Origin: Saprospiraceae bacterium
GTDB lineage: Bacteria > Bacteroidota > Bacteroidia > Chitinophagales > Saprospiraceae
Direction: 5' to 3'
Length of the DNA stretch: 36,724 nt
NCBI GenBank assembly: GCA_013001975.1
Contig: JABDKX010000191.1
Location: forward strand, 1 to 36,724
Shown: positions 7,409 through 16,280 of the stretch, one piece after another
Numbering within the stretch: position 1 is the stretch's first letter
Layout of the letters: every line of letters begins with the position of its first letter
The notes under the pieces: generated by a model
Told to the model about the DNA's origin: nothing
Seen by the model: the letters and a program-made list of their open reading frames with translations, nothing else
The model's database searches: none
Made by a program: the position numbers and the translations under genes

Positions 7409-9694
7409 ATGGCATTTGATATAGACATGATTACAAAGCATTATGAGACGCTTGCTGCAAGAGTAGATGCGGCGAAGGCTCATTTAAGTAGGCCTCTTAC
7501 CTTATCAGAGAAAATTCTTTATTCTCATTTGCACGAAGATTCTCCGATACAAGATTTTGAAAGAGGAAAAAATTATGTCTTTTTCGCTCCTGATCGTGTG
7601 GCGATGCAAGATGCAACTGCCCAAATGGCGCTATTACAGTTTATGATGGCTGGTAAGAAAAAAGTGGCGGTGCCTTCTACAGTGCATTGTGATCACTTAA
7701 TCCAAGCAAAAGTTGGTGCCGGAGAAGATTTAAAAATAGCAAATGATGTCAATTCTGAAGTATTTGGTTTTCTAGAATCTGTTTCAGATAAATTTGGTTG
7801 TGGTTTTTGGAAACCAGGAGCTGGTATTATTCACCAAGTGGTTTTAGAAAATTATGCTTTCCCAGGCGGCATGATGATCGGTACAGATTCACATACACCA
7901 AATGCTGGTGGATTAGGTATGGTTGCTATTGGCGTTGGAGGTGCAGATGCTGTTGATGTTATGGCAGGCATGGGTTGGGAATTAAAAATGCCAAAACTAA
8001 TTGGTGTTAAGTTGACTGGAAAATTGTCAGGTTGGTCTACTCCTAAAGATGTTATTCTAAAGGTGGCTGGTATCTTAACTGCTAAAGGTGGAACTGGCGC
8101 AATTGTAGAATATTTTGGACCAGGGGCTATCAGTATGTCATGTACAGGAAAAGGTACAATCTGTAATATGGGTGCCGAAATCGGAGCGACAACTTCTACA
8201 TTTGGTTACGACGATTCAATGGACAGATATCTAAGAGCGACAGGAAGAGCAGATATTGCTGATATGGCAAATGGCGTCAAAGAATATCTTACAGGAGATT
8301 CGGAATGTTATGCTGATCCTGATAAATATTTCGATCAAGTTATTGAGATTGATTTGTCAACATTGGAGCCATTATTAAATGGACCATTTACACCTGACTT
8401 AGCAACGCCTGTTTCTGAAATGGCAGCGGCTGCTGAAAAAAATGGATGGCCAACTGAATTAGAATATTGCTTAATTGGTTCTTGTACTAATTCCTCTTAT
8501 GAAGATATTTCAAGAGCAGCATCCATTGCACAGCAAGCCATTGACAAAGGCATAAAAGCTAAGTCGCAATTAACAGTAACACCAGGTTCTGAGCAAGTAA
8601 GATATACTATTGAAAGAGATGGTTTGATTGACATTTTAGAAGGGATGGGCGCTATGGTTTTTGCGAATGCATGCGGACCTTGTATTGGACAATGGGCAAG
8701 ATTTAATGATCCTTTAAATGCACCAAAAAATAGCATCGTTCACTCATTTAATAGAAACTTTTCCAAGAGAGCAGATGGTAGTCCAAATACGCATGCCTTT
8801 GTGGCTTCGCCTGAACTGGTAACTGCCATTGCATTATCAGGAAAATTAGGTTTTAATCCTTTGACTGATACATTAACCAATGAGAATGGTGAAGAAGTTA
8901 AATTAGATCCTCCAACTGGATATGAATTACCTCCAAATGGTTTTGATGTAAAAGATGCTGGTTACAATGCGCCTGCTGAAGATGGAGAATCAATAGAAAT
9001 AAAAGTTAATCCTGAATCAGATCGTTTGCAATTATTAACACCGTTTACAGTCATTGATGAAAAACAAGTGACTGATATGCGTGTTTTATTAAAAGCTAAA
9101 GGCAAGTGTACAACTGATCATATATCAATGGCTGGACCATGGTTAAAATACAGAGGTCACTTAGAAAATATTTCTAACAACTGTTTTATCGGAGCTATCA
9201 ATGCATTTAATGATCAAGCGAACAATGTTGCTAACTATGTAGACAGCGATACGAACCCTGATTTTCTCCCAGTGCCTGATTCTGGAAGAAAATATAAAGC
9301 CGCTGGGATTGGGACGATCGTTTTTGGTGAGGAAAATTATGGGGAAGGTTCTTCAAGAGAACATGCAGCCATGGAGCCAAGACATATCGGCGTCAAAGCA
9401 GTCGTTGTAAAATCTTTTGCAAGAATACATGAGACGAATTTGAAGAAACAAGGAATGCTTGCTTTAACATTCGATAATGTCGATGACTTTGATAAAATTC
9501 GTCAAGATGATAAAGTCAGCATCTTAGGTTTCAACACTATGGAAAGAGGAAAACCTTTGACAATTAAATTATCTCATGCAGATGGCACTGAAGATCAGTT
9601 TCTTGTGAATCATACTTACAATGAAGCACAAATCGGTTGGGTAAGAGCAGGATCTGCACTTAACAAAATTCGTCAAGATATGGGTGTGGCATAA
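7409..9694 (+). CDS. acnA: Aconitate hydratase
   Basis: Aconitase interconverts citrate and isocitrate in the TCA cycle. The 761-residue length and domain order fit the mitochondrial-type aconitase common in Bacteroidota. VPSTVHCDH (about 90-98), [14 protein letters not shown] (about 157-170) and the iron-sulfur ligands in [10 protein letters not shown] (about 359) and [11 protein letters not shown] (about 420-430) are all present, giving three cysteines for the [4Fe-4S] cluster. The C-terminal swivel domain contains [10 protein letters not shown] and [10 protein letters not shown] with the active-site Ser/Arg loop. The gene has its own promoter element and ends 26 bp before a strong intrinsic terminator, so it is probably monocistronic. 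The acnA symbol follows common usage for this class. Confidence 0.96.
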   Translation: MAFDIDMITKHYETLAARVDAAKAHLSRPLTLSEKILYSHLHEDSPIQDFERGKNYVFFAPDRVAMQDATAQMALLQFMMAGKKKVAVPSTVHCDHLIQAKVGAGEDLKIANDVNSEVFGFLESVSDKFGCGFWKPGAGIIHQVVLENYAFPGGMMIGTDSHTPNAGGLGMVAIGVGGADAVDVMAGMGWELKMPKLIGVKLTGKLSGWSTPKDVILKVAGILTAKGGTGAIVEYFGPGAISMSCTGKGTICNMGAEIGATTSTFGYDDSMDRYLRATGRADIADMANGVKEYLTGDSECYADPDKYFDQVIEIDLSTLEPLLNGPFTPDLATPVSEMAAAAEKNGWPTELEYCLIGSCTNSSYEDISRAASIAQQAIDKGIKAKSQLTVTPGSEQVRYTIERDGLIDILEGMGAMVFANACGPCIGQWARFNDPLNAPKNSIVHSFNRNFSKRADGSPNTHAFVASPELVTAIALSGKLGFNPLTDTLTNENGEEVKLDPPTGYELPPNGFDVKDAGYNAPAEDGESIEIKVNPESDRLQLLTPFTVIDEKQVTDMRVLLKAKGKCTTDHISMAGPWLKYRGHLENISNNCFIGAINAFNDQANNVANYVDSDTNPDFLPVPDSGRKYKAAGIGTIVFGEENYGEGSSREHAAMEPRHIGVKAVVVKSFARIHETNLKKQGMLALTFDNVDDFDKIRQDDKVSILGFNTMERGKPLTIKLSHADGTEDQFLVNHTYNEAQIGWVRAGSALNKIRQDMGVA

Positions 9695-9720
9695 TTAGCA
9701 ACACATCACTTAAATATTAA

Positions 9721-9748
9721 AAAGAGCGCTGTTGGCGCTCTTTTTTTT
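9721..9748 (+). terminator. Intrinsic terminator after aconitase
   Basis: AAAGAGCGC (9721-9729) pairs with GCGCTCTTT (9735-9743) around a TGTTG loop, followed by a run of T to 9748. The GC-rich stem plus U-tract lies 26 bp downstream of the aconitase stop codon. Confidence 0.9.
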
Positions 9749-9877
9749 GTCCAATATTTAGCTTTTAGCTACAAAAACAACCATATTACTTTAGAATTAT
9801 AACATAATTTGGAATTTCTGATATTATTCTAAACATTTTTATAAAAATTGTATTTGAATAGGTGCACATCGTGAATT

Positions 9878-10378
9878 ATGGAGTTTACTGAAGCTAAAAA
9901 AACTTTTATTAATACTTGGGGAGAACTTGGTTTAAACTGGGGGGTCAATAGAGCTATGGGGCACATTCATGCCTTATTAATTATTTCACCTCATGAGCTT
10001 AGTGCTGATGAAATTATGTCTGAGCTTAAGATAAGCAGAGGAAACGCGAATATGAATTTGAGAGCATTAATGGAATGGCAATTGGTGTATCGCAAATCAA
10101 AGCCCGGAGAAAGAAAGGATTTCTTTAGTGCTGAAAAAAACCTTTGGAATGTTTTCAAAAAAACATTGAGCAAACGTAAAACCAAAGAGTTAAATCCAAT
10201 GCTGCACATGATTAAAAACGTTCAAGGTGTTGTTCCTATTAATGAGTATGCAGAAGAATTTAATAGAGTTATCAAAGAATTAGAAATGATTTCCTCAGCT
10301 GCTGACAAAGCCTTGGATAAACTCATTCAATCAGAATCTAATTTCTTTTTAAATTCTTTTGTGAAGGTGATGAGATAG
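9878..10378 (+). CDS. GbsR/MarR-family winged-helix transcriptional regulator
   Basis: This 166-residue protein begins with a helix containing WGELGLNWGVNRAMGHIHALL, the opening of GbsR-type regulators. The winged HTH follows at about residues 43-85: SADEIMSELKISRGNANMNL is the recognition-helix region, and VYRKSKPGERKDFF forms the wing. The C-terminal about 70 residues are helical and likely mediate dimerisation. GbsR of Bacillus responds to choline, but the ligand here is unknown and no betaine genes are nearby. It has its own upstream region of about 130 bp after the aconitase terminator and ends 10 bp from the convergent gcvT stop codon. Confidence 0.85.
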   Translation: MEFTEAKKTFINTWGELGLNWGVNRAMGHIHALLIISPHELSADEIMSELKISRGNANMNLRALMEWQLVYRKSKPGERKDFFSAEKNLWNVFKKTLSKRKTKELNPMLHMIKNVQGVVPINEYAEEFNRVIKELEMISSAADKALDKLIQSESNFFLNSFVKVMR

Positions 10379-10388
10379 TTTGTTCAAA

Positions 10389-11483
10389 TTACTCCTCCAC
10401 TTTATAAAAAGGCAATTTCACAATTTCTGCTTCTAAAAGCTTATTCCTAATTTTAATATTAATGGCTGTTCCAACTTTAGAATTCTCCTTTGGCACATAA
10501 CCTAAGCCGATTGGAATTTCAAGTGAAGGCGACATTGTTCCAGAAGTGACATTCCCAATGACATTCCCATCTTCATCAGCAATTTCATATCCATTCCTTG
10601 GAACTCTTCTATCCTTTACTTTAAATGCAACCAATTTTTTAGTAATGCCTTCAGCCCTTTGTTTTTGAAATATTTCTTTTGAGAAAAAATCGGCTTCTTT
10701 CTTTGTTTTTGTTATCCAACCTAATCCAGCTTCAATCGGAGATGTTTCATCGTTGATGTCATTTCCATAAAGACAAAAACCCATTTCCAATCTTAAAGTA
10801 TCTCTAGCTCCCAAGCCGATAGGCATAATGCTTTCTTCCTTCCCTACTTCCAATAATTGATTCCACACGGTAACAGCATCCTTGTTATCCAAATACAATT
10901 CAAAACCTCCTGACCCCGTATAACCTGTTGCAGAAACAATGACATTTTTCAATCCACATATTTCTCCAATAGCAAAATAATAATATGGTATTTGATCAAC
11001 TTTGATATCTGTCAATTTGCTTAGCGTTGCCGATGCTTTAGGCCCTTGTAATGCCAGCAATGCCATGCTGTCTGACCTGTCCTCAATTGTACAGTTATAA
11101 GTGTTGGCTTTTGTAATCCAGTCTAAATCTTTTCCAATATTAGATGCATTAACCACCAACATATATTCTTCATCTGAAATTTTGTACGTCAGAAAATCAT
11201 CAACGATTCCACCTTTATCATTTGGGAAACAAGCATATTGTGCTTGTCCGACTACCAGCTTGGCTGCATTATTTGAACTTACTTTTTGAATAAGCTTTAA
11301 AGCTCCACTTCCTTTTATAAAAAATTGTCCCATATGAGACACATCAAAGAGGCCTACATTATTTCTAACATTTTCGTGCTCTTCATTAATTGTAGAATAA
11401 CTCACCGGCATATTATATCCAGCAAATGGCATCATTCGTGCGCCTAATTTGATATGTTCTTGAGTTAAAGGAGTTTCTTTCAT
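10389..11483 (-). CDS. gcvT: Glycine cleavage system T protein (aminomethyltransferase)
   Basis: GcvT takes the aminomethyl group from the lipoylated H protein and, with tetrahydrofolate, forms 5,10-methylene-THF and ammonia. The 364-residue length is typical. The N-terminal PLTQEHIKLGARMMPFAGYNMPV, VGLFDVSHMG (about 42-51), a folate-binding segment YMLVVNASNIGKD (about 107-119), TGYTGSGGFELY (about 187-198) and LGLGARDTLRLEMG (about 223-236) are the family hallmarks. It starts 18 bp after the stop of the HEAT-cyclophilin gene on the same strand and is probably cotranscribed. The other glycine cleavage genes (gcvH, gcvP) are not in this window. Confidence 0.95.
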   Translation of the reverse strand: MKETPLTQEHIKLGARMMPFAGYNMPVSYSTINEEHENVRNNVGLFDVSHMGQFFIKGSGALKLIQKVSSNNAAKLVVGQAQYACFPNDKGGIVDDFLTYKISDEEYMLVVNASNIGKDLDWITKANTYNCTIEDRSDSMALLALQGPKASATLSKLTDIKVDQIPYYYFAIGEICGLKNVIVSATGYTGSGGFELYLDNKDAVTVWNQLLEVGKEESIMPIGLGARDTLRLEMGFCLYGNDINDETSPIEAGLGWITKTKKEADFFSKEIFQKQRAEGITKKLVAFKVKDRRVPRNGYEIADEDGNVIGNVTSGTMSPSLEIPIGLGYVPKENSKVGTAINIKIRNKLLEAEIVKLPFYKVEE

Positions 11484-11501
11484 TTTAAATTGATAATTGA
11501 A

Positions 11502-13511
11502 TTATATGTTTGAAATAATTATGTCTAATATTTTATCGCCAACTTGAATATTATGAATAACATCCATGCCTTCTGTTACTTTTCCAAAAATTGAATACTT
11601 ACCATCCAGATGAGGTGTTGGAGAATGTGTTACAAACCATTGCGTTGATTCTGTATGTAAACCTGCCGAAGCCATGCCTACATAACCGCCATCGTCGTAA
11701 TATAACGGAGAAACATCCGATTTAATCACATAGTCTTTACCTCCGTAATTATCTCCTCGAGGACTTCCTGTTTGAATGACAAAATTGGGCACTACCCTAT
11801 GAAATATTTTATCATCATAAAAATTATCTGTTGATAATTTTAGAAAATTTAAAACCGTTCCTGGAGATTCATTTAAAAATAATTGAATGGTAAAAGTTCC
11901 TTTCGTTGTTTTAACGATTGCTGTTGTATTTTGATCATACTCTTTGATTAAATCCCAATCTGGAGCAATAGCTCCTTCTACTTTTTCAAGTGTTGGTTTA
12001 GTAACCCCTCTAATATTAGCAATTGCTCTATCAATGGCATGAATACTTTCAATTTGAGCTGGGTTTTTTAGCATTTCTTTTGCTTCAAACAAAAACTCTG
12101 TGCTGTCAATTAACTCAGTTAGAAATGTATTAGGGTTTGCAATGGCATCAGCAGCAGCTCCGATCATACCTTCATCATTTGATAATAAAGCCAATTTAAT
12201 TTCTTCAAGAATTTTACGTCTGTGGAATCGTGCATAACCTTGAAAGGTACCATTGAAATTATCACTAGATAACATTTTACTATATGTTTCTACAATAGCT
12301 GTTTTTAAAATGCTGTTATCGTTTTCTTGGCTGTACTTTACAAGATATTGATAAGCTCCTGGATCGTTGCTTAATGACCTGATATAATGTGCTAATGCAA
12401 CAGTATCCGTTTCCTTTTCAATCAACTTTTGAATATGCCATCGGGTCGCATTTATAGTTTTAGTATAATAATACGGAAGTAAATTATTTATCGTTTTGTA
12501 TAGATCAGCTTTCACCTGCCAAGGCAAAGTATCTTTTGCAATTTGACGGTACAAAAGAACATCTTCTTTAATGCCTTTTCTATCTAAAAACGAAACTGCT
12601 GATCGAGCAATATGAATGTTTTTATCTTTTATAAGATTGGTAATCTTTTCTGCAGAGTCGATATATTCATAACTTGCTAAGGCGCGAATGATATTACATT
12701 TGATTCGATAATCTTGCTCCAATTCTAATTGATCTAATAAAGTCGTTTGAATTTCTTTATCATCAGTATGTCTGAGTGCAAGTGCCAATGCGATTTTAAT
12801 ATTGACGTCCGACTCATCTATGAATGCTTCTGCGATTTGAAATTTTTGTTTGTCGATATTCAGATCATTTGATCTGGCTAAATAATGAGCAGCATAAAGT
12901 CGGGTCGTATTATCTAGATTATAATTTCTAACCGTATTTACTGCCAATTCAGTCAGTGCAGGACTCGTAATTCCTCTTAATCCAAACCTATAAATACTTT
13001 TCATTCTGCCTTGAGAAAGCAATGTGTCAGTGTCTCTATAACCTTGAGCATTAACCAAATATTCCGCAAGCTTTTTATCACCTAACTTGCCAATAGCTTC
13101 CAAAATGGCTCCATTAGCAGAGTTGTCTACAGACATCGTATCTCTCTGACGAAAACCAGCTATCAAATCGTTTGCACTATTAGGGTCAGCTATCTGACCT
13201 ATACTGTAAGCGGCCATAGATCTGACTTTTAAAATTGGATCATTTAAAAGTAATTTTAAGCTGTCTAGCGCTGATGGTTCTTGAAAAGAAGCAAATGCCC
13301 TTGCTGCCAAATATCTATAAGTTGGATTATCATCCTTCAAATATTGAAGCAAACTATCGGTTTTTTCACTATACTGGTGAGTCAAAATAGCTTGATAAAC
13401 AGGGTCGTTTGGATTAGCTTCAACTTCCGTTAGAATTTTTTTAGATTCTGGAACACAGGAGAAATAGGATATAGAAAGCAAAAAAATTAAGGTAAATAGG
13501 CGTTTTCCCAT
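11502..13511 (-). CDS. Lipoprotein with HEAT repeats and a C-terminal cyclophilin-type peptidyl-prolyl isomerase domain
   Basis: The 669-residue protein opens with a signal peptide ending in a relaxed lipobox (SYFSC, Cys19), implying lipid anchoring in the envelope. Residues about 30-500 contain repeated helical pairs such as YRYLAARAFASFQ, VRSMAAYSIGQIADP and IARSAVSFLDRKG, typical of HEAT repeats. Residues about 515-669 are a cyclophilin domain: VLNFLKLSTDNFYDDKIFHR, VVPNFVIQTGSPRG, YVGMAS, and TESTQWFVTHSPTPHLDGKY with the canonical FxxxxxxxPHLD region. The protein probably folds or scaffolds periplasmic or outer-membrane proteins; this is inferred. A -7 element lies at 13535-13542, and gcvT follows downstream. 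Confidence 0.9.
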   Translation of the reverse strand: MGKRLFTLIFLLSISYFSCVPESKKILTEVEANPNDPVYQAILTHQYSEKTDSLLQYLKDDNPTYRYLAARAFASFQEPSALDSLKLLLNDPILKVRSMAAYSIGQIADPNSANDLIAGFRQRDTMSVDNSANGAILEAIGKLGDKKLAEYLVNAQGYRDTDTLLSQGRMKSIYRFGLRGITSPALTELAVNTVRNYNLDNTTRLYAAHYLARSNDLNIDKQKFQIAEAFIDESDVNIKIALALALRHTDDKEIQTTLLDQLELEQDYRIKCNIIRALASYEYIDSAEKITNLIKDKNIHIARSAVSFLDRKGIKEDVLLYRQIAKDTLPWQVKADLYKTINNLLPYYYTKTINATRWHIQKLIEKETDTVALAHYIRSLSNDPGAYQYLVKYSQENDNSILKTAIVETYSKMLSSDNFNGTFQGYARFHRRKILEEIKLALLSNDEGMIGAAADAIANPNTFLTELIDSTEFLFEAKEMLKNPAQIESIHAIDRAIANIRGVTKPTLEKVEGAIAPDWDLIKEYDQNTTAIVKTTKGTFTIQLFLNESPGTVLNFLKLSTDNFYDDKIFHRVVPNFVIQTGSPRGDNYGGKDYVIKSDVSPLYYDDGGYVGMASAGLHTESTQWFVTHSPTPHLDGKYSIFGKVTEGMDVIHNIQVGDKILDIIISNI

Positions 13512-13534
13512 TAATTGTCTTATTGTTTTATGTT

Positions 13535-13542
13535 CAAAAGTA
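13535..13542 (-). promoter_or_regulatory. -7 element for the HEAT-cyclophilin/gcvT unit
   Basis: On the minus strand this reads TACTTTTG, a perfect TAnnTTTG match, 23 bp upstream of the ATG at 13511. The -33 region is only loosely matched. Confidence 0.45.
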
Positions 13543-13649
13543 TTTCAATTAGCTAATAAAGTAGTAAATTTCGAAGCTTGTTTTTACAAAATGTAAGAAT
13601 ATGCTCATTTAAAGATATTAAAACATATAAAACAATAAATTCTAAGTAT

Positions 13650-15110
13650 ATGAAAAGATTATTTACACTGTTTATTTTTTTAGCATTTGTCCTAAATATT
13701 AATGCGCAAAAATTGGTTAATGTTACCTTAATTACTTCGTTGTCTAAATTGGATATTTCTGCTTTAGCAGGCGGTTTGCCAGCTGCATATGCCGTAGATC
13801 TTTATAAAGTTCAATACATGACTGCAGATGTAAATGGCGATGATCACTTGGCTTCAGGATTATTATGTGTTCCCAATGATGGATCAACAGCTTTTCCTTT
13901 AGCGGCTTATCAACACGGAACTGTAGGAGGAAGAAATGATGTCCCTTCTAACCTTCAAGGTGGATTTACACTACCATTGGTTTTTGCGGCATTTGGATAC
14001 GTCGTTTGTGCTGCTGATTTTGTTGGTTTGGGAGATTCGCAGGGTATTCATCCTTATGTGCATGCAAAAACGGAAGCCTCTGCTGCCATTGATTTATTAA
14101 TTGCTGCAAGAGAATTAGATGCTGATGATTCCTTTGAAGATTTTACTTTAAATGACCAGGTTTTTGTAACTGGATATTCTCAGGGCGGTCATGCTGCTAT
14201 GGCAGCGCATAGAGAACTTGAAACAAATTATTCTTCAGAATTTACAGTGACGGCATCGGCTCCTATGTCAGGTCCTTACAGCATTTCTGATAAAATGATT
14301 GACTTTACGCTCGGAGATGATCCTTACAGTACAGTTGCTTATTTAGCGTGGTTAACATTAGGCTACCAATCTGCTTATCCGGAGTTGTTAAAAGATTTAG
14401 AATTGGAAGATATTTTCAAGCCTGAATATATTGCTGATATTCTAGAATTTAAAAATGAAAATATTTCACTTTGGGATTTAAATGATAGAATAACAGCTAC
14501 GCTTAATAGTACTGTTGGAGCGGTTGTTCCTAAAAACATGTTACTGCCTAACATTTTGGAAAGTATCTTAACGGATCCTGACCATCCACTTTCAATTGCA
14601 TTAGCAGATAACGACACATTTGATTGGGCGCCATCAGCTCCAACCAATTTGTATTACTGTGTTGGAGATGACCAAGTGACTTTTGAAAATGCCATATTAG
14701 CCTCTCAGGTTATGAATGATAATGGTGCTGCTGCTGTAAACGGCATTCGTATAGATACCGATAACAATTTGCTGGATCACGGCGGTTGCGTATCTGGAGC
14801 AGCAACTGGTGCTCTTTTCTTTTTTGGTTCTTTCCAACAATTACTTTCTTCTAATGAGAATATTGCTTTTGATTTAAATACAAGAGTTTACTATTCGAAC
14901 GGACAAGTTAATGTTGATATTCCATTGGAAAGAGCTGGTCAATTTAATCAAATGTCTATTTACAGTCAGACGGGACAAATGGTTTGGCAAAGAAATATCA
15001 GTAAGGGTCAATCAAGTTTTGACATCAGCCATTTACCAATGGGTATGTTTGTCGTTACTTTAAGAGATGACAGGGAATTATACAAAACAGTAAAAATGGT
15101 TAAGTTTTAA
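13650..15110 (+). CDS. Secreted lipase-like alpha/beta hydrolase with T9SS C-terminal sorting domain
   Basis: The 486-residue product has a Sec signal peptide (MKRLFTLFIFLAFVLNINAQ, cleavage after about residue 20). The central domain is an alpha/beta hydrolase resembling secretory lipases: oxyanion-side QHGTVGG, DFVGLGDSQG, nucleophile elbow GYSQGG with Ser177, acid Asp340 or Asp341 in CVGDDQVTF, and His377 in DHGG. The last about 75 residues (RVYYSNGQVNVDIP...QMSIYSQTGQMV...SFDISHLPMGMFVV...KMVKF) are a type A type IX secretion sorting domain, so the protein should cross the outer membrane and be released or surface-attached. The frame is open to 13578, but the signal peptide fixes the ATG at 13650. 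The ester substrate is unknown. Confidence 0.88.
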   Translation: MKRLFTLFIFLAFVLNINAQKLVNVTLITSLSKLDISALAGGLPAAYAVDLYKVQYMTADVNGDDHLASGLLCVPNDGSTAFPLAAYQHGTVGGRNDVPSNLQGGFTLPLVFAAFGYVVCAADFVGLGDSQGIHPYVHAKTEASAAIDLLIAARELDADDSFEDFTLNDQVFVTGYSQGGHAAMAAHRELETNYSSEFTVTASAPMSGPYSISDKMIDFTLGDDPYSTVAYLAWLTLGYQSAYPELLKDLELEDIFKPEYIADILEFKNENISLWDLNDRITATLNSTVGAVVPKNMLLPNILESILTDPDHPLSIALADNDTFDWAPSAPTNLYYCVGDDQVTFENAILASQVMNDNGAAAVNGIRIDTDNNLLDHGGCVSGAATGALFFFGSFQQLLSSNENIAFDLNTRVYYSNGQVNVDIPLERAGQFNQMSIYSQTGQMVWQRNISKGQSSFDISHLPMGMFVVTLRDDRELYKTVKMVKF

Positions 15111-15225
15111 ATGAAAGAGATGCTGAATAAATATCTTGTTTAGCAAAACTTTTTACTGTTTTTCACTTTAATTAGAAGTATTCCATATTTATTTAATAAT
15201 AAACACCGTTTATTACTTGGATTCT

Positions 15226-15233
15226 TATTTTTG
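15226..15233 (+). promoter_or_regulatory. -7 element upstream of the MoxR ATPase gene
   Basis: TATTTTTG matches TAnnTTTG and would start transcription near 15240, 40 bp before the ATG at 15280. No clear -33 box is seen. Confidence 0.35.
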
Positions 15234-15279
15234 TTGTTTTATAACAAAGTTTTTAAGTAATAATCATTAGTATAAAGAA

Positions 15280-16248
15280 ATGAGTTTAAACTATAATAAC
15301 GATCAAGAGGCTGTTGATGGACTAGCGAATGCATATGGAAAGTTAAGAACAGAAATTGGAAAAGTCATAATTGGGCAAGACGACGTTGTAAAAACCGTTT
15401 TAACATCCCTATTTAGTAATGGCCACAGTTTGTTGGTTGGTGTTCCTGGATTAGCAAAAACTTTGTTGATCAGCACAATTGCTGAAGTATTAGATTTAGA
15501 ATTTAAAAGAATTCAGTTTACACCAGATTTGATGCCTTCAGATATTACTGGAGCGGAAATATTAGATGGTAATCGTTCTTTCGTTTTTAATAAAGGGCCA
15601 TTATTTTCTAATATCGTTTTAGCGGATGAGATCAATAGGACACCTCCTAAAACGCAAGCCGCTCTTTTAGAAGCCATGCAAGAAAAATCAGTGACGATCA
15701 GTGGACACAGACATATGTTGCCCAAACCATTTTTTGTTTTAGCAACACAAAATCCAATTGAGCAAGAGGGAACATATCCATTACCAGAAGCACAATTGGA
15801 TAGATTCATGTTTAATATACCTTTGGATTATCCTTCATACCAAGAAGAAATTCAAGTAGTAAAAGAAACTACAACTGATAAGAAAGTTGAATTAGCTAAT
15901 ATATTAACTGGAGAAGAAATTTTATATTTCCAACAGTTGATAAGAAAAATCCCAATTGCTGATAATGTGTTGGAATATGCTGTAACCTTGGCTACCAAAA
16001 CAAGACCTAATACAGACATGGCTACTGACGAAGTCAACAATTATATTTCTTGGGGTGCAGGACCTCGAGCTTCTCAATATTTGGTGCTTGGTGCAAAAGC
16101 GAACGCAGCAATACAAGGAAAGTATTCCCCTGACATCGAAGATGTGAAAGCGATTGCAAATTATGTTTTACGACACAGAATTGTAAGAAATTATAAAGCA
16201 GAAGCTGAAGGTGTAACAGAAGAGCAAGTCATTCAAGGACTTTTATAA
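15280..16248 (+). CDS. MoxR-family AAA+ ATPase
   Basis: This 322-residue AAA+ protein has Walker A GVPGLAKT (54-61), Walker B VLADEINR (Asp116, Glu117), the family segment PPKTQAALLEAMQEKSVTI, sensor 1 LATQNPIEQEGTYPLPEAQ and the arginine-finger region LDRFMF. The C-terminal lid includes WGAGPRASQYLVLGAKA. MoxR ATPases act as chaperones for metal or cofactor insertion or complex assembly, usually next to DUF58 and von Willebrand-factor A proteins. Here those partners are absent: the next gene is a convergent penicillin-binding protein, so this copy is a stand-alone or an orphan from a batABCD-type operon. The target is unknown. Confidence 0.92.
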   Translation: MSLNYNNDQEAVDGLANAYGKLRTEIGKVIIGQDDVVKTVLTSLFSNGHSLLVGVPGLAKTLLISTIAEVLDLEFKRIQFTPDLMPSDITGAEILDGNRSFVFNKGPLFSNIVLADEINRTPPKTQAALLEAMQEKSVTISGHRHMLPKPFFVLATQNPIEQEGTYPLPEAQLDRFMFNIPLDYPSYQEEIQVVKETTTDKKVELANILTGEEILYFQQLIRKIPIADNVLEYAVTLATKTRPNTDMATDEVNNYISWGAGPRASQYLVLGAKANAAIQGKYSPDIEDVKAIANYVLRHRIVRNYKAEAEGVTEEQVIQGLL

Positions 16249-16280
16249 AAACACAAAGGCTTAATCGCAGTTAATTTACG

